Shown: in pieces, positions 53,247 to 54,628 of the stretch
How positions within the stretch are numbered: position 1 is the first letter of the stretch
Layout of the letters: each line of letters opens with the position of its first letter
DNA from: Prochlorococcus sp. scB243_498I20
Lineage (GTDB): Bacteria; Cyanobacteriota; Cyanobacteriia; PCC-6307; Cyanobiaceae
Direction: 5' to 3'
Length of the DNA stretch: 54,628 nucleotides
NCBI GenBank assembly: GCA_000635015.1
Contig: JFMR01000040.1
Location: forward strand, 1-54,628
The notes under the pieces: model-generated
Told to the model about the DNA's origin: nothing
The model's input: the letters and a program-made list of their open reading frames with translations, nothing else
Databases searched by the model: none
Program-made: the position numbers and the translations under genes

Positions 53247-54416
53247 TCAGTATTTTTTTATTTCTTTAGCAAGTAAATCAATCTCAGCTTCAGTAGTTAT
53301 TTGATGTATGCATGCTCTAAACCATTTTGGATCTTCTAAAACTCTAATCCAAATTTTCTTTTCTCCAAGTTTCTTCACAAATTCATCCTTATCTTCAATA
53401 TTTTCGATATTAAAACTAACAATCCCATTTAAATATTTTTTTTCTAAAACTAATTCAACACCCTTTAATTGATTTAATTCATCCCAAAGTTTTCCACTTA
53501 ATTTTTTGATATTTTTGTTTTTTTCTTTTTCATGGCAGTCTTTATCCAAAAGATCTAAAGAATTCCGAAGCCCAGCAAGTAAAGGAATACAAGAGGTAGC
53601 TATTTCAAATTTCCTTGCATCATCATGAAAAAGATTATCTGAAGGCTCATAAATGCCTTGTTCTTTTTTTAATGATTTCCAACCAATTATTGTTGGATCT
53701 GTTTCATGAATAAATCTATCTGAGACATAAATGGCTCCAAGTCCTTCTGGTCCACATGCCCATTTATGAGAAGTTATTGAATATAAATCAGAATAAAAAA
53801 CTTCTTTTTCAATATTTATGTGCCCAAAGGTTTGAGCACCATCAACGAGTAAATAAGAATCTTCTCGATTATTTTTTAATTCTATAGAAATTTGTTTTAA
53901 AGGAATTTTATATCCAAAGTTCCATAAGATATGAGAAATAATTAGGATCTTAGTCTTACGATTTAGATTTTTCAAAATCTCTAAAATTATATTTTCGTCG
54001 TTTAGATTTTTAATTTTTTGGATTGGCAAAATTTTGAATATTAATTTATTTCTTCTGCAAAACTCTCGACTTGCAGCTACTACTCCAGGATGTTCACAGT
54101 CACTTATTAATAACTCTTCTCCCTCTTCTACTTTTATTCCCCAAAAGGGCAAAATTATACCGGAAGTAATGTTTTCGGTTAAAGCTACATTCTTTGAATT
54201 GACACCTAATTTTTGAGCAATTATTCTTTTTGTGGTCAATATTTCTTTGTAAATAAAAGGCCACATATCATTGGTAAATGGACCTAAATCTTGGATAATT
54301 TCCCAAGTTTTAACTATTGCTTCTAGAGAAGATTTTGGTAATGGTCCTTGACCACCATAGTTGAAATAATACTTATTTTTTAATGCGGGTATTTGATCTC
54401 TTGGATTATTTCTCAT
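53247..54416 (-). CDS. class-V aminotransferase-fold PLP protein (cysteine/cystine lyase-like)
   Basis: 389-aa PLP enzyme of the NifS/isopenicillin-epimerase class. PLP aspartate in VDGAQTFGHINIEKEVFYSD and the PLP lysine in SITSHKWACGPEGLGAIYVS. The N-terminal NNPRDQIPALKNKYYFNYGG and the SHKWACGPEG segment resemble the cyanobacterial C-DES cystine lyase, which mobilises sulfur for iron-sulfur clusters. No Cys-containing loop of the IscS/SufS type is seen, so lyase is preferred over desulfurase. This is inference. Confidence 0.85.
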   Translation of the reverse strand: MRNNPRDQIPALKNKYYFNYGGQGPLPKSSLEAIVKTWEIIQDLGPFTNDMWPFIYKEILTTKRIIAQKLGVNSKNVALTENITSGIILPFWGIKVEEGEELLISDCEHPGVVAASREFCRRNKLIFKILPIQKIKNLNDENIILEILKNLNRKTKILIISHILWNFGYKIPLKQISIELKNNREDSYLLVDGAQTFGHINIEKEVFYSDLYSITSHKWACGPEGLGAIYVSDRFIHETDPTIIGWKSLKKEQGIYEPSDNLFHDDARKFEIATSCIPLLAGLRNSLDLLDKDCHEKEKNKNIKKLSGKLWDELNQLKGVELVLEKKYLNGIVSFNIENIEDKDEFVKKLGEKKIWIRVLEDPKWFRACIHQITTEAEIDLLAKEIKKY

Positions 54417-54452
54417 AGAAATTTATAGTAAATTTTCAACTCTTGAATTTTG

Positions 54453-54628
54453 TTAAATATTGCCCACTAAAGTTACTGTCCTAAATTCAATATCCTCAAT
54501 TACTTTCCAAGGTTCAGAACTCCTTTCTGCAAATTTTAAATTTTTAAATCCTAGTTCTTTAAAATCACTTATAAACTCTGGCTCATACCATGCTCCACTA
54601 ATACATCCTGTCCATAGATCATGATCAT
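54453..54628 (-). CDS. ArsM-like SAM methyltransferase, C-terminal part (partial)
   Basis: Minus-strand frame running off the right edge, 58 codons visible: LWTGCISGAWYEPEFISDFK, ELGFKNLKFAERSSEPWKVI, EDIEFRTVTLVGNI. The CISGAxYEPE and ERSSEPWxVIEDIEFR segments are typical of the C-terminal region of arsenite methyltransferase-like proteins. The methylation domain is outside the window. Next to the class-V aminotransferase gene on the same strand. Confidence 0.75.
   Translation of the reverse strand, partial: DHDLWTGCISGAWYEPEFISDFKELGFKNLKFAERSSEPWKVIEDIEFRTVTLVGNI

Overview
The window reads as a chromosomal segment of a high-light-adapted Prochlorococcus (marine unicellular cyanobacterium). 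Supporting signs are the very AT-rich, compact sequence, a PsaE photosystem I subunit, a PTOX-type oxidase, a high-light-inducible-like protein, the cyanobacteria-specific pipX-pipY-sepF-proC block, an LrtA-type hibernation factor and many very small proteins of the kind typical of marine picocyanobacteria. This assignment is recognition from memory; no database search was done.

Layout. 1-1.8 kb: 3' end of an rRNA operon (23S partial, 5S, terminator). 1.8-5.2 kb (minus): mutM, psaE, a LysM protein and an aldehyde dehydrogenase, followed on plus by a GNAT acetyltransferase. 6.2-10.4 kb: a small-gene zone with a DUF3104 protein, tiny membrane peptides, a divergent HLIP-like gene with no ATG start, a glutamine-rich peptide, an NdhF-like fragment and PTOX. 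10.5-20 kb: a carotenoid isomerase/desaturase-like oxidoreductase, an orphan Nif11 protein, tatA, peroxiredoxin Q, ArfB, a DUF1651 protein, a CPBP protease and many short genes. 19.9-20.25 kb: a gene-free, hairpin-rich stretch ending in a strong terminator, which is probably an unrecognised structured RNA. 20.3-25.7 kb: prolyl aminopeptidase, a cryptochrome/photolyase, tenA-thiD (thiamine) and a cupin. 24.6-29.2 kb: an accessory-looking zone of small proteins, including a trio of small (mostly ferredoxin-like) proteins of which the first is frameshifted, ending at tRNA-Thr and tRNA-Tyr.

29.5-54.6 kb is dense housekeeping. It holds aroQ-miaE-cobI-(unknown)-der-cbiQ, then pipX-pipY-sepF-proC (nitrogen/PLP homeostasis, division, proline), then minus-strand glycosyltransferase-recO-deoC-lrtA. 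After these come lipB, an acyl-ACP synthetase broken by an in-frame stop, ylqD, the pyruvate dehydrogenase E2 gene and queA. A minus-strand sulfur amino acid cluster (cysK and two transsulfuration-type PLP enzymes) and rpsD follow, then yidD, a glutaredoxin-like gene, murE, an SDR gene, a class-V aminotransferase and a truncated ArsM-like methyltransferase at the edge.

Points most worth a second look: the hairpin-rich RNA candidate (19.9-20.2 kb), the cryptic HLIP gene (6.74-6.87 kb), the nonsense codon between the two halves of the acyl-activating enzyme (41.28 kb), the frameshift in the monooxygenase-like gene (about 26.77 kb) and two matching TAGTA-N6-TACTA palindromes upstream of accessory genes (6.54 and 9.57 kb).
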